Source: Glycine soja | Taxonomy: Eukaryota; Streptophyta; Magnoliopsida; Fabales; Fabaceae | NCBI RefSeq assembly: GCF_004193775.1 | Contig: NC_041003.1 | Location: forward strand, 27,343,735 to 27,407,734 | Reading direction: 5' to 3' | Length of the DNA stretch: 64,000 nucleotides | In this document: piece by piece, positions 46,895 to 58,455 of the stretch | Layout of the letters: the number at the start of each line of letters is the position of its first letter | How positions within the stretch are numbered: position 1 is the stretch's first letter | Position numbers and translations under genes: made by a program | Notes under the pieces: model-generated | Seen by the model: the letters and a program-made list of their open reading frames with translations, nothing else | What the model was told of the DNA's origin: nothing | The model's database searches: none

Positions 46895-48408
46895 TATTAA
46901 TAAAGAAAATATTTTATTTTAGTGTCTACAAAAAAATTAGATAATTTTACTATTTTTTTAGTTTTTAAACTTCTACTGCTTCTTTAATAATTACCTATTA
47001 TTCCCACGCTGTTATTTTTATTAGTGTTATTTTTTAACTTTTAAATCCTTTCTTTATTTATTTTTCTTTTCTTTTGTTTTTATACTAGGGGGAGTGCCTC
47101 TCTCCCCTAGAATATATAATATAAGTGTATTTACATGTAACTAATTTAAGTATAAAATATATCCTTTTTCTGGACGTGTTCAATGAGTGCCCTGCTGAGG
47201 CTTCTTCTCTTCTTTTTGCCGATGCTTCTGGCACTTTATTTGTTAGATCCTTTTAGTTTCTTTTTGCTGACGTTTTTTTTTTTTACCCTGATAAAAAAAA
47301 GTATAAATAACTGAAATACATGAACAAAGAAAGGTTTTTAACTTCAAAATTTAAAATAATTAATTTATGAACAAAATAATTAATAGCTGTGGATTACAAT
47401 AAATAAATAAATTTTAGTATTAAGAAATTAAAACATTTAATTTGAGAATTTCAAAAATACTAACAAATGTATTTCAACCGTTAAGCGGCATGTTGCAAAC
47501 AAAATATTATCCAACTCTTCAAGCATAAAAACTGTTTTAATTGTTCTATAAAAACTGTTTAAATTAAATAAGATGAATTCAAAGCATGAAGGTCTCATTA
47601 GCAAGGTCAATTGAATTCATTTAGCAATTCCAAATTCAAAATATCAAAATCATGAAATGAGTGTAATTTAAGGTTACATGAATATTTCTCCTGCATTTAT
47701 TGATTTCAACTATATTTAGGTTAGTAGAAAATACATGATAAGCATGTCTAATTCCATGCCTGACAAGTTAGAACTATATTTTGTCTTGTGCAACAGAGTC
47801 AATTATCAACAATTGACAAACTGCTATTATAAATTAGATTATTGTATATTAACATGATCAAGTTGAAGAAAAATCATTGCTGAACCACACGATTAGATTC
47901 TACATTGAAATTGCCCTTAGTAGTACATACTATCATTCATAATAATCTTAAATTGGTGGGGTCAAGGATTTACCTCAACTTTCAAATATCAGAAAAGACA
48001 AATTTAATCGGTCTATTTGAAACTCATTTCCTCGTAATAATCAAATACTACCCAAAACTGTGCCTATTACTAGAAATTGATACAACTAGACAATATCTCC
48101 AACCACCAATGTCAAAATCACACTTGTTGGCTGTTGCCTAGAGGCTAATATTAATTCCACAGAAATGTTTACTTCAACGTCCTCTTAGTGGCAGACATGA
48201 TCGCATCCAATCACTCCAACATCAATCAAATCCGCAACTGCAGCTTCATACACCTACATCATAGACCAGCTTCCAACTATCATTTTCAAATTGGAAAATC
48301 CAGAATCGACTACCACTTTATTATAGACATACTTTGCTATGCACATTCCTTAGAGCATATATAAGATGGAATTTAGTGTGTGACCAGCTATAGGGAGAAA
48401 TATATCAA
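45783..48408. other. Intergenic AT-rich DNA
   Basis: USP 3' flank, then AT-rich sequence with a (TA)n tract (46852-46893). The ORF at 47905-48141 has no recognisable domain and no supporting context. No RNA gene was seen. Confidence 0.5.
46852..46893. repeat. (TA)n microsatellite
   Basis: About 20 TA units. Confidence 0.9.
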
Positions 48409-48418
48409 ACTTTTTTGC

Positions 48419-48821
48419 ATAAAATGTATTTTAGGTTACTCAAGATTTGATCAAAATTTGTTTTAGTTCCTGCATTTTAAAAATGTTGGTTTTGGTTATA
48501 ATATTTTCTAAAATGTGGTGCATTCGTCCCTAGTCAAGTCAAAATGAAACATAACGTCAGACGAAATCTACCATATTTCAGAAATATAAGAATCAAAATC
48601 ACTGTTTTAAAAGAGTTAAAAAATTGATTTAGTGGTCGGGAAGCAATGTTTAAGGTTTAAAGGATGGAGGGGAGGAGAGAGGTAGTGGGTTCAAATCTCT
48701 CCACTAGCATTCTAACAAAAACTAACAACTAATCTTGGCTGATTAAGAAAAAAATATTGTTTTTAAAATATAGGAACTAAATTAATTTTTACCAAATCTT
48801 GAGTTATAAAACACATTTTAT
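48419..48821. mobile_element. Long inverted-repeat (MITE/foldback) element with a tRNA-like core
   Basis: The left arm ATAAAATGTATTTTAGG...ACTCAAGATTTG (48419-48471) pairs with the right arm (48772-48821), whose complement reads ATAAAATGTGTTTTATAACT followed by CAAGATTTGG. The arms are about 50 bp with a few mismatches and perhaps extend to 48409 and 48833. No ORF and no clear TSD were found. The centre differs in composition and contains box A- and box B-like words (listed separately). It lies just past the stop codon of the methyltransferase gene and may overlap its 3' UTR. Confidence 0.6.
48620..48745 (+). mobile_element. Candidate tRNA-derived SINE core
   Basis: GATTTAGTGGTC (48625-48636) resembles a pol III box A and GGTTCAAATCTC (48689-48700) is a close match to box B, about 53 bp downstream. 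This is a normal spacing for tRNA-derived SINEs. An A-rich stretch follows (48748-48753). No clear flanking duplication was found. An intact tRNA gene is excluded: no acceptor pairing was seen. Confidence 0.45.
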
Positions 48822-48884
48822 CCTAAACTTTTTACAGATATCTAATTAGAGACATCAAAGGGAAGGAAACCAAAGAAAAAGTAC

Positions 48885-51619
48885 CTATTTTTCCCACCCT
48901 CCTAGTCTCGTTCCAGGGTCATAGTTTGAGAACAGCCGAAACTCATTTCCAAGTTTGCTGGAGTGCTGGGGCCTAAAACCACAAGGATGCAAGCCCAAGA
49001 TCTCTGCTGCTCTTTCTTTCTGCACTTCACCTACATGTAATTGCAATACAACAATTAGAACACCCAATCTATGATACAGTTTTATTTCTTAGCAATTCTT
49101 TAAACTGATTATCTCATCATAAACATTTCTAGAGAGTAAATTATCATTTTCAGAGCAGTGACACAAAACACAACAGGATAAAATTCATTGATACCTGTGA
49201 GTAGAAGCAAAAATGACTCTCCAGGTTGTACGAGCAGATGAATTGTTTCAGCCACTTTCTCCAAGCACTCTTTGCTCTACTACCAAAGTAATTAGGTTAA
49301 AAAGATCATCAGCCATGTTACTTTGTTTTAAATTGGAAATAATCTATATTGTTAGTCTCATAGTCTCACACTTGATGTCTTTTCTATCTCCCCTTAAAAA
49401 GGGAAAAACATTCATTGCAAATTGAATAACAAAGACTCATCAATTATTTGGGAGGCATTCGGAAGAACCTCTAAGGAGAGAGATTATTTGGGCTTACCAA
49501 ATTGGCTCAAGATTCTTATAAACTATTTTTAGCTTATTTCATAAAGATTCATGGTAAAATTCATCACATAAGCTTCCATATGATAAGAGCTTACCAAATA
49601 AGCGTGATTAAGCTGTTTACACAAGCACACCCTTTATGCATTAAATCTAACTTGTTTACTTTAGATTAAAAAAGAAGGGAAAAGGTTTGTCGTGCCTCAA
49701 ATAAAACTGGCTTGTTCTTTTACACTTGCATCGTGGGTGGGTACCCATTCTGGTAACAAATAATTACAATTGTTCCTACAAAATAGTGAGTGATGCAGAA
49801 ATAGAGAAAACATGTGACTCATGGCCAGAAGCTGTGAGGATACACGAAACAAGCTTTAAATTAGTTCACATTGAGATATAGGAAGCCTCCGTATCCATGA
49901 AACATGCAATTCAACTCATTGAAAAGAGATGTTCCGTATAATTTTGTATAAAGCAAAACAAAATATTAGGTTCATATTGATTATTGATTACAATCAAACC
50001 TACGAGACTGAACAATATCAGCTTCGTATCACAGTCAAGTCATTACTTTTAATCAGAAGATGTAAAAAAATGTGGCCAAGGGAGAGGGTAATTACTTCCA
50101 ACATTATGATTTGTTATAAATAAATCTTAGAAGACTTGGAACTTACTCTTCTAAAATTAGAACAAGAAAAGGGTAGTGGTATTGGACATTGGTACACTCC
50201 TAATTAAACATACGCCCCTTTTATAATCTGTGCACAGACTGCGCACAAGATCTGAGTTTTAACTGACTTAAGTTATACAGTATTACGGTTTAAATTTTCT
50301 TTTTTTACAAGTTGCACACTAGGGGTGTAGAAATCATTTTTCACAAGAAAAAAGACATGTTAATCAATTAATCCTCCGCCACTCATATCATTTATAGTTT
50401 TCTGTGAAGTGCAAAAACAATTGACAGAAATGGAATCAAAAAGGTACAGAAGACACCGATTTACAGAGTAAAATATCAGCAATTAATTCTCACCAAGTAA
50501 GGAGGATCAGCAACTACAACTTTGCAGGAATGCTTCAATTCTGATGGAATATCCTCAGGGTGATTGTAGTCATAAAATGTGTACTCACTTCCATATTGCC
50601 CAAAACGTTTGTCATACTCCAGAAGTTGCGCAGGCACATTAGGATCCATTTTCTGAATATTGAAGAAAGGAAAAAGAGAATGTTACTAATACTGTAATAC
50701 AGCAAAAGCAAATAGAAAGGATTTTAATATTCACACACTGTCACAATAAAGATTTTTATGTTGTCAACTAATTTGAAATTAGAAATCACCCTAATAAGAT
50801 TTTTAAAACAAAAAGTTATAAAATTTTATATATTACAAGTGCATTCTAATTGAATTTATTAATTATTATTGCTAAGAGTGACTCCCTTTCTCAAATGAGT
50901 TTAATTTTCAATTTTCATACACTTTTAGTGTAAAAAATTTACTTTGTCAACTAATCAAAGATCATCTCAAATATGATTTTTAAAGTATGACTCCCTTTCT
51001 CAAATGAGTTTAATTATAGAGTAAATATAATATACACCAAAAGTAAAAGTATAAAGAATTTTTTTTACACTGCAATCAGAAACCGTCCTATCATGCAATC
51101 AGAAATCAGAAACCATCATGGATGGTAAGTTTGTTAATTTTTAAATATATTTATTTTTTCATTTAATGCGGAATATCCACAAGCCTTTTAAAAGTGATAC
51201 AAGCGATAATTTCTAATTGATTGACACAATATATATACTTAAAAGAAAAATAAACAAATAAAAACTTAAATTACGATGGCAGAGAGAAAGGAACGAACCT
51301 TGAGATAAGCATAGAGGGTAGGGCAAGCGATGCAGGCGACGCGAGCGCGGATGCCGCCGCCGCAGAGAGCGAGAACTTCTTCGGCGACGGTTGTGGCGGT
51401 TTCGGGGCTGTACCAGAACTGGCTCAGCCTCCAATCCTCAGACACCAGAGAAACCTCGGACTCTCCGCCGGCGTCGGAGCCGCGTTGCTGCTCGGCGAGG
51501 AATTCTTTGAGGGCGGCGAGGGTGTGGGAGCTCAGAGCCGGTTCGTCGTCGTCGGACGGCGCCGAGGACTCACTGAGTTCGGTCAGCGAGTTAGGGTTCA
51601 GTTCGAATTGGTTCTCCAT
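48885..51619 (-). CDS. eEF1A lysine methyltransferase 1-like (EEF1AKMT1/N6AMT2/Efm5 family), four exons
   Basis: Minus-strand exons are 51619-51299, 50652-50494, 49276-49195 and 49030-48885. All introns are GT-AG and 708 bp give 235 residues. The acidic Ser-rich N-terminus (1-60) precedes DWRLSQFWYS (62-71), a conserved family block. Exon 2 gives FGQYGSEYTFYDYNHPEDIP and ends VVVADPPYL, where D156-P-P-Y159 is the (D/N)PP(Y/F) motif of amino-methyltransferases. Exons 3-4 give SKECLEKVAETIHLL, SFLLLLTGEVQKERAAEILG and CGFRPQHSSKLGNEFRLFSN. By family knowledge it transfers a methyl group from SAM to a lysine of elongation factor eEF1A in the cytosol. The start is chosen at MENQFELN by the family's usual length; the frame stays open to an upstream ATG at 51748. 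Confidence 0.9.
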
Positions 51620-52699
51620 TTGTGTAGTAGTATCGTGTGGGGAAGAGTAGAAGAAGTTGGTAGGGAAAAGAAAACACACTGATAGAATGGGTGTTGCTTG
51701 GACACTGATTGCTCCAACTGAATATAAACTTTCGGGTTCGGGTTTCAAATTATCGGATCCAAACCAAACCCATCTTAGCCCAAAAACATGGGATGAGGAT
51801 GACTGCTACCTATCCATGAAAAATATTCTGTAGATATTTTTTAAATAAAATTTAGATTCATGTGATTATGTAAAACTATATTCCACACACAAGGAAACTG
51901 CACTTGAATTTTTTAGATTCATCGGATTTAAATCTTAATTTCACAATACTTATATGTAATTTTTACTTTAATATTTTTTAGCTATCATGTCAAAAATTTA
52001 AATTTCATAATAATTATTAATATCATATAATGTGATCTAACATTAATAAAGAATTATTAATTTTAAAAATTAATATTTTTTATATTTTTTATAAAATATA
52101 ATTATGATTCGATATCTTTTGATTTTTTATTATTATCTAGTATAGATTTATTAAACAGAAATAGAGAAAAATAATAAAATAATAGATAATGTAAAATGAT
52201 AGTATTTGTTCTCACTTTTTATTAGTATTGCTTGAGCTTTCTCACATAATAATAATAATAAATGAAAGTGTTTTATAATTTTAATGGTGATAATAATAAT
52301 GATAATAATATATAATTTTAATTATACTAAATGAAAGTGTTTTATTTATTATACGATGAGATTAATCTTTAATATTATCACATAATGAAAATTAATATCT
52401 TTAAAATCATTAAAAATATTGTTTTAAAATAATTAAAAATTGTATATGTTTAATTAAAATTACTCTATTTCAATACATTTAAAATGAATTTTAATTTTGA
52501 TAATAAATGCATATAAAAATTATTACAGAGTAACATTATATAAAAAAAAATATTGAATTTTAATACTAGACTTGAAATAGACTTGATAAAGACAAATAGA
52601 TGTTTGATTATGTTTTTTTTCCATTACTTTATATTGATTATGGGCCAACTTATTTAAACTTATTTATTGAATTAAAAGCTTATTTTAATAAAATAAGCA
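51620..52699. other. Intergenic DNA upstream of the methyltransferase gene
   Basis: The first 150 bp probably hold its promoter and 5' leader. The remainder is very AT-rich, with ATA and TAATAA tracts (52245-52310) and no recognisable gene. Plus-strand ORFs at 51330-51682 are shadows of exon 1. Confidence 0.5.
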
Positions 52700-53240
52700 T
52701 TATACTAGATAAGTATTCAAACACGACAATAGGCACTTCTACAAACATCTAGCGTGTAGCATGTCTTATAAAGTCGAATACTCTTTCGGCCAAAGGGTTC
52801 ACGTATTTCGTACAACATGTTTTAGTCTTCAGCACATTCAAGAACCGAGTATCATTTGGTGATGGTTATAGTTAATAAACCTGCTTAAAGATAATTACCT
52901 AGTCATAAGCATCTAAACAAGGTTAAGAGACGTATTACCTAACTACTAATCAGAACACGCAGGCCCAAACACCCAAGGCCCAATAAGGTTAGTATATAAA
53001 GGGAAGAGCCCCGAGGTAAAGACCATTGCTCATTTGAATATTCCTTTAACATCATTTGTAGCTCTGAATTGAATCCTTACTTAAGCGACAAAGTGTCTTT
53101 TGTAGGTACACATCCCCTTCTCTTTCTTTGGACTCGTACACATCAAAGATATGGACAAGTTACCTATTGAAGAACTATTTGTCATAGTAAATAACCCTTC
53201 GGTGGAAGAGATAGTGTTCGATCTATTTGTGACAGGAACA
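52700..53240 (+). repeat. 5' LTR of the Tat-like element (left edge uncertain)
   Basis: Shares with 62711-62865 the words GAATATTC(C/G)TTT(A/G)ACATCATTTGTAG and CATAGTAA(A/G)TAAC. TATATAAAGGGAAGAGCC (52993-53010) looks like the LTR TATA region. Confidence 0.55.
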
Positions 53241-53262
53241 TTTTAGCACCCACCGTGGGGCC
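53241..53262 (+). other. Primer-binding region of the Tat-like element
   Basis: TTTTAGCACCCACCGTGGGG follows the LTR end GGAACA. In related elements this place reads GGCGCCCACCGTGGGGCC; here two G positions are A or T. The matching tRNA was not determined. Confidence 0.45.
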
Positions 53263-53292
53263 AAGTAAGTTATATCCCAACCCCAAGGGATT

Positions 53293-53955
53293 ATGGCAAT
53301 AACTAGAACTGGAACGAATACAACAACAATGGAGCAATCGGTAAATCAACAAAATGAGGGGATTTATGTAGAAGACTTGAGGTTAATCCACCTGAAGGAG
53401 GAGAAGTTGAGTCAACAGTTTTCAATCTACCCAAAGCTACTAATTTATGTGTACGTCAAGACAATACCCCCCTCATTGCTTAACACTTTGGGGAGATAGT
53501 TGCTACCATTCAAGAACCCCTTTGTGTATAGCATCGTGGAAGCAACTCTTCCTTGACCATTGAGAAATATGAGGGTACTACAAACCCAAATAAACACCTT
53601 GACATATACATTACTCAGGTAAGTTGTACACCACGGACGATGCAATCCTCTATCATGTATTCGCAACGTCATTGAAGGGACAGGCCTTCCATTGGTTCAC
53701 TCGTCTACCCCCCCCCCCCCAACTATGTGGATTCATTTGATACCTTGGCAGCCCGTTTCGGCATGTAGTTCGCAACTAGCCGACCTCTCACCACTTAACA
53801 TTTGTAGCCCTCGACAGGAAAAAGAAGGAATCATTACAAACCTTCATGCAGCATTTCAGAAAGGTTGCATTGAATATTTGAAACCTTGACCTCGTAGTGG
53901 CCATGCACCATTTGATAACAACGTTAAGGCCGAGAGCTTTTGTGAATAGCCTTTG
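53293..53955 (+). pseudogene. Tat-like gag remnant, N-terminal and core part
   Basis: Starts MAITRTGTNTTTMEQSVNQQ. After frame slips the core is recognisable: HLDIYITQVS, then ATSLKGQAFHWFTRLPPP, FDTLAARFGMQFATSRP, ESLQTFMQHFRKVALNI and VAMHHLITTLRPRAFVNSLC. These follow the retrotransposon gag family order. A C-run at 53708-53719 causes one slip, and a TGA precedes LDLVVAMH. Coding is cut at NSL by the solo LTR at 53956 and continues at 58451. Confidence 0.78.
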
Positions 53956-54090
53956 TGTAATGACCCGCCTCGTCACTACAATATCATTACTCTAAATCGC
54001 GTAAATTTCAATTTTTAAATGAAAACTCTGTAAATTTACTTATGAAAAATGAGAGTAAATTTTTTGCGATATATGTTCACTAAACAATGC

Positions 54091-54094
<4 letters not shown>

Positions 54095-54162
<68 letters not shown>
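54095..54162. repeat. (TA)n microsatellite in solo LTR F
   Basis: About 33 TA units at a place where the sister LTRs have only ATATATAT (14588 and 27830), so it expanded after insertion or in this lineage. Confidence 0.92.
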
Positions 54163-54166
<4 letters not shown>

Positions 54167-55239
54167 TCAGCACACATTATTCACATGAAGGAAAGTAAAT
54201 TAATTCACACATATAATTAAATCTATGATTTACATCCTCAATTCAAAAGAACTATAGAACTAGTATTGAGGAGTTGATTAACAAAACACAACTTTCTCCC
54301 AAAATAATCTCAACGTCATCATGTCGGCTTGGCAGCTCCAACAAAAGAATCTCACTTCACGTAATCTATTGTTGTCCATCTGCTCCCAGGAACAAAGGTT
54401 TGCAATCATCACGGGTACCAACCACACGGTACAAAAATTGCAAGGGTGAGTTTATTACAAAAGAAACCAACAGTTATCAAATAACCATAATTAGCAAGAG
54501 AAACAATAACAAGTACCATGCTCATACACAATTATCAATCAATACAGCAAACACTTAATAACTATTCATCCACTTTTTCACAATTTCAATCAATCATGCT
54601 CAATATGCTGCATGCACCCGATCACAACTCTCAAATGCAATGTAGTACAATTCATTTGGAAATAACCTAAACTTGTCCACAAAACACTCTCACTCAAGAA
54701 AACTAGGCTGCAAGTGTCGAGGTCACCTTGTCATGCACTGGCAACTCTCTGTTGGATCAAGTGGCCTCGGAATAATTAAGAAGGGGGGGTTGAATTAATT
54801 ATTAATTAACCTTTACTAATTAAAAATCTACCCTTCTTAGGCTTTTACTATATTGTTAAGAAAGTAAAGAATAGAAAAGAAATTTAACCAAAAGTAAAAG
54901 CGATAAATAAAGTACACAGCGGAAAATAAAAAGTGTAGGGAAGAAGAAGACAAACACTCAAGAGTTTTATACTGGTTCGACAACAACCCGTGCCTACATC
55001 CAATCCCCAAGCGACCTGCGGTCCTTGAGATTTCTTTTCAACCTTGTAAAAATCTTTTTACAAGCAAAGATCCACAAGGGATGTACCCTTCCTTGTTCTC
55101 TCTGAACAACCTAGTGGATGTACTCTCCACTAGAACTGATCCACAAGAGATGTACTCTCTCTTGTTCTCAGTCAACAACCCAAGTAGATGTACCCTCTAC
55201 TTGTACCATAAAGGATGTACCGTCCAATGTGTTAAGACA

Positions 55240-55480
55240 AAGTTCTCAGGCGGTTAGTCCTTTGAAACTTTGTGAATGGGGAAACAAAAGAATTCTCAGG
55301 CGGTTAGTCCTTTGAAATCTTTTGTTTATGGGAAAGGGAAGAATCAAAAGAATTATCAGACTGTGTCTTATTTAATTCTTTGACAAGGGAGAAGGGAGAC
55401 AAAAGAATTCAGGCGGTTAGTCCTTCATTCTTTTGGAAAAGGGAGAAGAGAGACACAAAAAGAATTCAGGCGGTTAGTCC
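55240..55480. repeat. CAGGCGGTTAGTCCTT repeats in LTR E
   Basis: The word occurs four times (about 55247, 55297, 55408 and 55466), with related GGGAGAAG spacers. An upstream series of GATGTAC(C/T)CT words (55079-55220) repeats similarly. Confidence 0.8.
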
Positions 55481-55892
55481 TTGGCGAATTCTTTTTGGCA
55501 AAGGGAGAAGAGAATGAAAAAGATGAATAGCACAAGTTTTTGAACAAAGAACTTTTCTTGGAAGAGAAAGTTTTGAATAAAAACTTTTAGAAAGATGAAG
55601 AGAAAAAGAATCAGAAAAATTCTGTAGAAAGAAATGAAAGAAGATGTTGAAAGATAGATTGAAAGATAGAATGATTGAAAGAGATGATGGATATGAATGT
55701 GATTCTTCTTTTTTGTTTCATGCCAAGGTCACATATTTATAGTTTCTTGATGACTCAAGTCAAAACTTGTAACTCTGGGCAATTCCTTTAAAACTAATCA
55801 CTAAAAAAGATATGACTTTTGAAAGAATCTTCAAAAACCAGTCACTTGAAGAAATGTGACTTTTGGAAATGAATTTTTCGAAATCAGTCACT

Positions 55893-56021
55893 GGTAATCG
55901 ATTACCATAAAGGTGTAATCGATTACACATCAACAGATGTGACTCTTCATTTTGAATTTTGAAAATTTTAACGTTTTAAAACCACTAGTAATCGATTACT
56001 ATAATCTGGTAATCGATTACT
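55893..56021. repeat. Four GTAATCGATTAC-type palindromes in LTR E
   Basis: TAATCGATTA cores at about 55894, 55915, 55989 and 56010; the first two are full GTAATCGATTAC. The copies come in two close pairs about 21 bp apart, within 130 bp. Confidence 0.9.
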
Positions 56022-56684
56022 AGAGAATAAAACTCTTTGGTAATTATTTTGTAAAAAACTTCTTGTGCTACTCAATGTTTTGAAAAACTTTTTAATACTT
56101 ATCTTGATTAAGTCTTCTCTTGATTCTTGAATCTTTGAGTCTTGAATCTTGATCTTGATTATTCTTAAATCTTTGAATCTTGAATCTTGATTCTTGAAAT
56201 CAAATTTGCTCTTGATCCTTGAAGTGTTCTTGACTCAATCTTGAACTCATTCTTGAATGTTATCATCTTTGTTATCATGAAGTGATCTTGACTTTTGAGT
56301 TTTTTTTTCATCATCTTTGTTATCATCAAAACTCCTTGAATCAATCTTGATTCATCATGAAGCTTGCTTCTACACTCTCCCCCCCCCCCCATGGTGATCA
56401 ACTTGAGTCTCAAGGGAATTCCAAACTGAGTGACATACCCTCAAGTACAAGTATTTCCCCTCATGAGAAACTACAAGTACTTACTAACAAAGTTTATACT
56501 ATTTCCATGCAATATGAATTATGAAACATGGGCACCATCAATGCACTGATCGTGGATAATTAATTAAAGATTATAAGTCATTCCCCTCCAAAGATGCTTA
56601 AAACTCTTTAACCACTCTATTTCCCCCACCAGGGATATCCATCATGGTTGTTGCACCCTCCATGTACATACAACATACATCATC

Positions 56685-57025
56685 ACAATGATATTTTCAA
56701 CATCAACAATATCTCATGTCAATGTCATTATCAACATCAACATCATCTCATCTCAATGACATTATCATCTTCAACACCATCTCACCTCAATGTCATTTTC
56801 AACATCAACATCATTTCATCTCAATATTATCATCAATAACAACATCACCTCATGTCACATTATCATCAATAACAACATCATTCTCATATCAATAGTATCA
56901 CCAATAACAACATCATTCTTTATCAATATTATCATCAATAACAACATCATTCTTTATCAATATTATCATCAATAACAACATCACCTCATATCAACATTAT
57001 CATCGATAACAACATCATCGGTAAT
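56685..57025. repeat. AACATCATC-rich minisatellite in solo LTR F
   Basis: Imperfect units around 30-40 bp based on TCATCAATAACAACATCA; longer than the equivalent array at 21125-21360. The ORFs across it are repeat artefacts. Confidence 0.8.
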
Positions 57026-58455
57026 CACATCCCACAAATACATGCGTATAAATTTCATGTTTGAGATTCACACTTCCCAGGTCTTCAAACTATACAAGTC
57101 TAATAAAATGATACTATCATTTATCAATAGCTGATGTATCGCATCCCATTAGTCAAAAACATTATTTTTCTTGAAAACCAGCATGCACAGGGATAGACAT
57201 ACATTCCCATGATTGGGTTCCCTTGCCCTAATTATAGTATCAAAATCATAAATTATGATAAACTCCCATCGCCTATCATGAGCTCTCGGTCAGCTCCTCT
57301 CTGCGTCACTTGGAGACCTCTCTTGTTCACGTTCATCGGTACAAATGTAGAGTTCTATGTACCAAATCGAAGGGAATTTAGTATAGATTTCAAAAACAAG
57401 GTTAATAATAACATTCGAGGTCAATTACCTCTGTCAAAACAAAAAGGGCTAAGGGGTGTTTTGGGTTCTACCACAAAGAGACATTATTTTGAAATTTTGA
57501 TCACGCCAATGTGACCAGAGTTCAGCAAAGCTCACAAAAATAACATCCATTTTATAAAAAGGTAACTTCTACAATGTCTCATTTTCAAGGGTTTTTCAAA
57601 GGAAGTATAAAAACATCCTATTACGGTACCCAAAGCATAAGGGACACTAAGAAATGCTCAAACTAACTAGGAGAAAGGCATAGAAGTCAAGATTACCTAA
57701 AAATAACTAAGAAAGAAAGAATCGGGAGCTTGTTCTCCACTGAATCCTTGAGGTGGATTCTGAGGATTTTGCTCCGATTAAAGTGTTCATCTCCATGCGG
57801 TGGTCTGGCGACAAGCAAGGACGGCTCGTGGTGGCCACCGATAGCGTGGTGGTGGAGCAGGAGGAGTTAGGGCTTCTTGGCTGAGGTTGAGAAGAATGAG
57901 TGCTCAAAACGTATAATTTTATGTTGTTGGACGTATTTATAATCTCTAGATCTCACTTAGCGAGCTCATCTCGCTAATCGAGAATCCCCTCTTAGCGGTA
58001 AGCGTGACTTTTCACGCTAAGCACAATTCCTCTCAGGTTGGAATTGCATTGAGTGCAACATTTTGTGCTGAGCGCGATTCCTCTCGGGTTGGAATTGCAC
58101 TTCGCGCACTTCTCTCGCTAATTGAGATGTCAAAAAGTGTTATTTTGAAAATCTCAACATTCAAACTGTGACAATGCAGGATACAAACCTACAATCCAAA
58201 TTTGAAGGCGATCCAATGGTTAACAAGTCCAGGATCACAATTTTACCAGAACAGGTTTACGTAAAACATGAAAACTTATAATTTCAACCTAAGTCAATAA
58301 AACTTCACATAACTCAACATCCACATCAAGCAAATCACACATGGCTAATTCACACAATACCTCAACTCATCCAAATCAATCACATTATCAAATAACATAA
58401 GAAATACATTAAACATTGGTTTATAGTTAGTGAAATTACAGGGCGTTACACTTTC

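Larger units (their letters stand above)
54750..56374. mobile_element. SIRE-like (copia) solo LTR E nested in solo LTR F
   Basis: Starts TGTTGGATCAAGTGGCCTCG and ends GCTTCTACA, flanked by CTCTC on both sides (54745-54749 and 56375-56379). No internal coding region remains in its 1625 bp. The phrase TACTGGTTCGACAACAACCC (about 54969) and repeated TAATCGATTA palindromes are familiar from legume copia LTRs of the SIRE/Maximus type; this family name is from memory. It landed next to the poly-C run of its host LTR. Element orientation was not fixed. Confidence 0.82.
53956..58450 (-). mobile_element. Solo LTR F of the 14-29 kb chromovirus family, in Tat-like gag
   Basis: Begins TGTAATGACCCGCC and ends GGGCGTTACA, collinear with both chromovirus LTRs. 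Flanks are CTTTG (53951-53955) and CTTTC (58451-58455), a 5-bp duplication with one change. Gag coding resumes directly after it (KKLASNTNEL). No internal region remains. It has its own (TA)n expansion (54095-54162) and one nested LTR (54750-56374). It carries one copy of the roughly 160-bp unit that is tandem in the other two LTRs. CGCTAAG-type motifs lie at 57955-58110. Confidence 0.88.

Noticed and set aside
47905..48141. 78-aa ORF in the USP-methyltransferase intergenic region
   Set aside because: No domain, no splice partner, no composition difference from the surrounding AT-rich DNA.
48620..48745. Possible tRNA gene
   Set aside because: Box A- and B-like words are present but acceptor and anticodon stems do not pair; kept only as a candidate SINE core.
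56648..56975. His/Asn/Ile-rich ORFs
   Set aside because: Direct translation of the CAACATCATC minisatellite in an LTR.
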